Part shown: one piece after another, positions 63,023 through 64,000 of the stretch
Position numbering within the stretch: the first letter of the stretch is position 1
Layout: the number at the start of each line of letters is the position of its first letter
NCBI RefSeq assembly: GCF_014698845.1
Contig: NZ_JACJTV010000001.1
Coordinates: 1-64,000, forward strand
Source: Coleofasciculus sp. FACHB-1120
GTDB taxonomy: Bacteria; Cyanobacteriota; Cyanobacteriia; Cyanobacteriales; FACHB-T130
Length of the DNA: 64,000 bases
Direction of reading: 5' to 3'
Made by a program: the position numbers and the translations under genes
Notes under the pieces: model-generated
Told to the model about the DNA's origin: nothing
The model's input: the letters and a program-made list of their open reading frames with translations, nothing else
The model's database searches: none

Positions 63023-64000
63023 TTACAATAATATTCCTGCGATCGCAGCGGTCATAAAACCCGCGAACAAACCGCCGATCATCGCCCTGACACCCATTCT
63101 CGCTAAATCTTTCTGACGGTTCGGTGCCATGCCGCCAATCCCGCCGATGGTGATTCCAATCGAGCCAATATTGGCAAAGTTGCACAAAGCGTAGGTTGAG
63201 ATAATTACCGCCCGTTCGGATATCGCCTTCTGCTCAATCAGCGCCTTCAGATCCAGATAGGCGATAAAATCATTCAAAATCGTCTTTTTACCTAACAACA
63301 CCCCCACCTGAGCGCAGTCAGCCCAAGGCACCCCAATCAGCCACGCAACCGGGGCCATTACAAAAGACAACATCCACTCCAACGACAGCAAAGGCACGCC
63401 AAGAAGCCCCCCCAACCATCCCAGGAGAGCATTGACGAAAGCCAGTAACCCCAAAAAGGCAATAATTACCGCCGCTACATTTACTGCCAGTTTCGTCCCG
63501 TCAATTGCTCCCGCCGCCGCTGCATCAATCGCATTCACAAAGGTACTCTCCACCTCTATCCCTGCTTTGCCAACCGTTTTGGGGACTTCCGTTTCTGGAT
63601 AAAGCAATTTTGAGGCAACGAGGGAAGTCGGGGCAGTCATGAAGAAAGCGGCAATCAGATGTGCTGGTGGAATCCCAAAGGAGAGATACGCCCCTAATAC
63701 ACCACCCGCAATTGTCCCAAATCCCGCCGTCATCACCGCATGAAGTTCTGATTGCGTCATCGTCGCCACATAAGGCTTAACGAGCAACGGTGACTCAGTT
63801 GGCCCTAAAAAGACATTCCCAGCACACGATAAAGACTCAGCCCCTGATGTTCCCATCGTCTTCATCATGACCCACGCCATCACATTCACTACTCGCTGCA
63901 CAATGCCGTAGTGGTATAACACCGTGATGAAGGAAGAAAAAAAGATAATTGTGGGCAGCACTTTAAAAGCAAAAAAGTGATCGACAAATTTATCTCCAAA
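63023..64000 (-). CDS. concentrative nucleoside transporter (CNT/NupC family), 5' end beyond window
   Basis: The visible part encodes 325 residues of a many-helix membrane protein: NVFLGPTESPLLVKPYV, MTAGFGTIAGGVLGAYLSFG and STYALCNFANIGSIGI are the CNT signatures for nucleoside and sodium binding. The frame stays open to the last base, reading FGDKFVDHFFAFK before the GTG at 63961, so the true start lies outside the window. It imports nucleosides with Na+ or H+. The upstream gene context is unseen. Confidence 0.92.
   Translation of the reverse strand, partial: FGDKFVDHFFAFKVLPTIIFFSSFITVLYHYGIVQRVVNVMAWVMMKTMGTSGAESLSCAGNVFLGPTESPLLVKPYVATMTQSELHAVMTAGFGTIAGGVLGAYLSFGIPPAHLIAAFFMTAPTSLVASKLLYPETEVPKTVGKAGIEVESTFVNAIDAAAAGAIDGTKLAVNVAAVIIAFLGLLAFVNALLGWLGGLLGVPLLSLEWMLSFVMAPVAWLIGVPWADCAQVGVLLGKKTILNDFIAYLDLKALIEQKAISERAVIISTYALCNFANIGSIGITIGGIGGMAPNRQKDLARMGVRAMIGGLFAGFMTAAIAGILL

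Overview
The window is cyanobacterial chromosome, most likely from a filamentous or otherwise large-genome species. The 8-mer GCGATCGC (HIP1) and its core recur in genes and gaps throughout. Several families are essentially confined to oxygenic phototrophs: PetN, two Ycf66 proteins, DUF751/Ycf33, DUF4327, DUF2256, a GUN4 domain and a probable carboxysome-positioning ParA pair. No rRNA, tRNA or CRISPR array was recognised.

Layout. 1-280: frameshifted 3' end of an ISAs1-type insertion sequence. 333-16.1 kb: housekeeping genes on both strands (obg, leuA, LabA-like NYN protein, sulfurtransferase, MnmD-like methyltransferase, REC-HD-GYP regulator, glmU, isoaspartyl peptidase, SPOUT methyltransferase, membrane-anchored beta-lactamase-like protein). 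16.1-24.8 kb: tandem ycf66 genes, recQ, acetyltransferase, petN with a 55-residue partner, methyltransferases, an SDR, an acyltransferase and a BtuF-like protein. 25-32.2 kb: a six-PAS hybrid-free histidine kinase translationally coupled to an Rcp1-like regulator, rpsD, moaA and an MFS transporter. 32.2-39.2 kb is the accessory-looking part: two same-length pentapeptide-repeat paralogues in long gaps, a DUF4157 protein carrying a RelA/SpoT-like C-terminal domain, and an atypical STAS protein. 39.3-51.2 kb: cbiD, guaA, a cluster of three DnaA boxes, a CDF transporter, a 200-bp MITE-like element, the DUF751-rbfA-GH3 operon, a Dam-type methyltransferase and an SRAP protein. 51.4-64 kb: GDSL esterase, an HTH-GUN4 fusion divergent from a small membrane protein, cytochrome P450, the ParA/coiled-coil pair, a site-2 protease with CBS domains, small conserved proteins, DoxX, a CrtO/phytoene-desaturase-like oxidoreductase and a nucleoside transporter cut by the window end.

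How genes work together. Clear units are kinase-regulator (GTGA overlap), DUF751-rbfA-GH3 (ATGA overlap) and mcdA-mcdB-like. Most other genes are single units separated by hairpins. The strongest leads for new biology are the RelA/SpoT-like domain behind a DUF4157 leader, the HTH-GUN4 regulator with two palindromes at its own start, the paired pentapeptide proteins with a DLTD-motif C-terminal domain, and the DnaA boxes far from any dnaA or dnaN gene. Functions are inferred from motifs read by eye; no database search was run.
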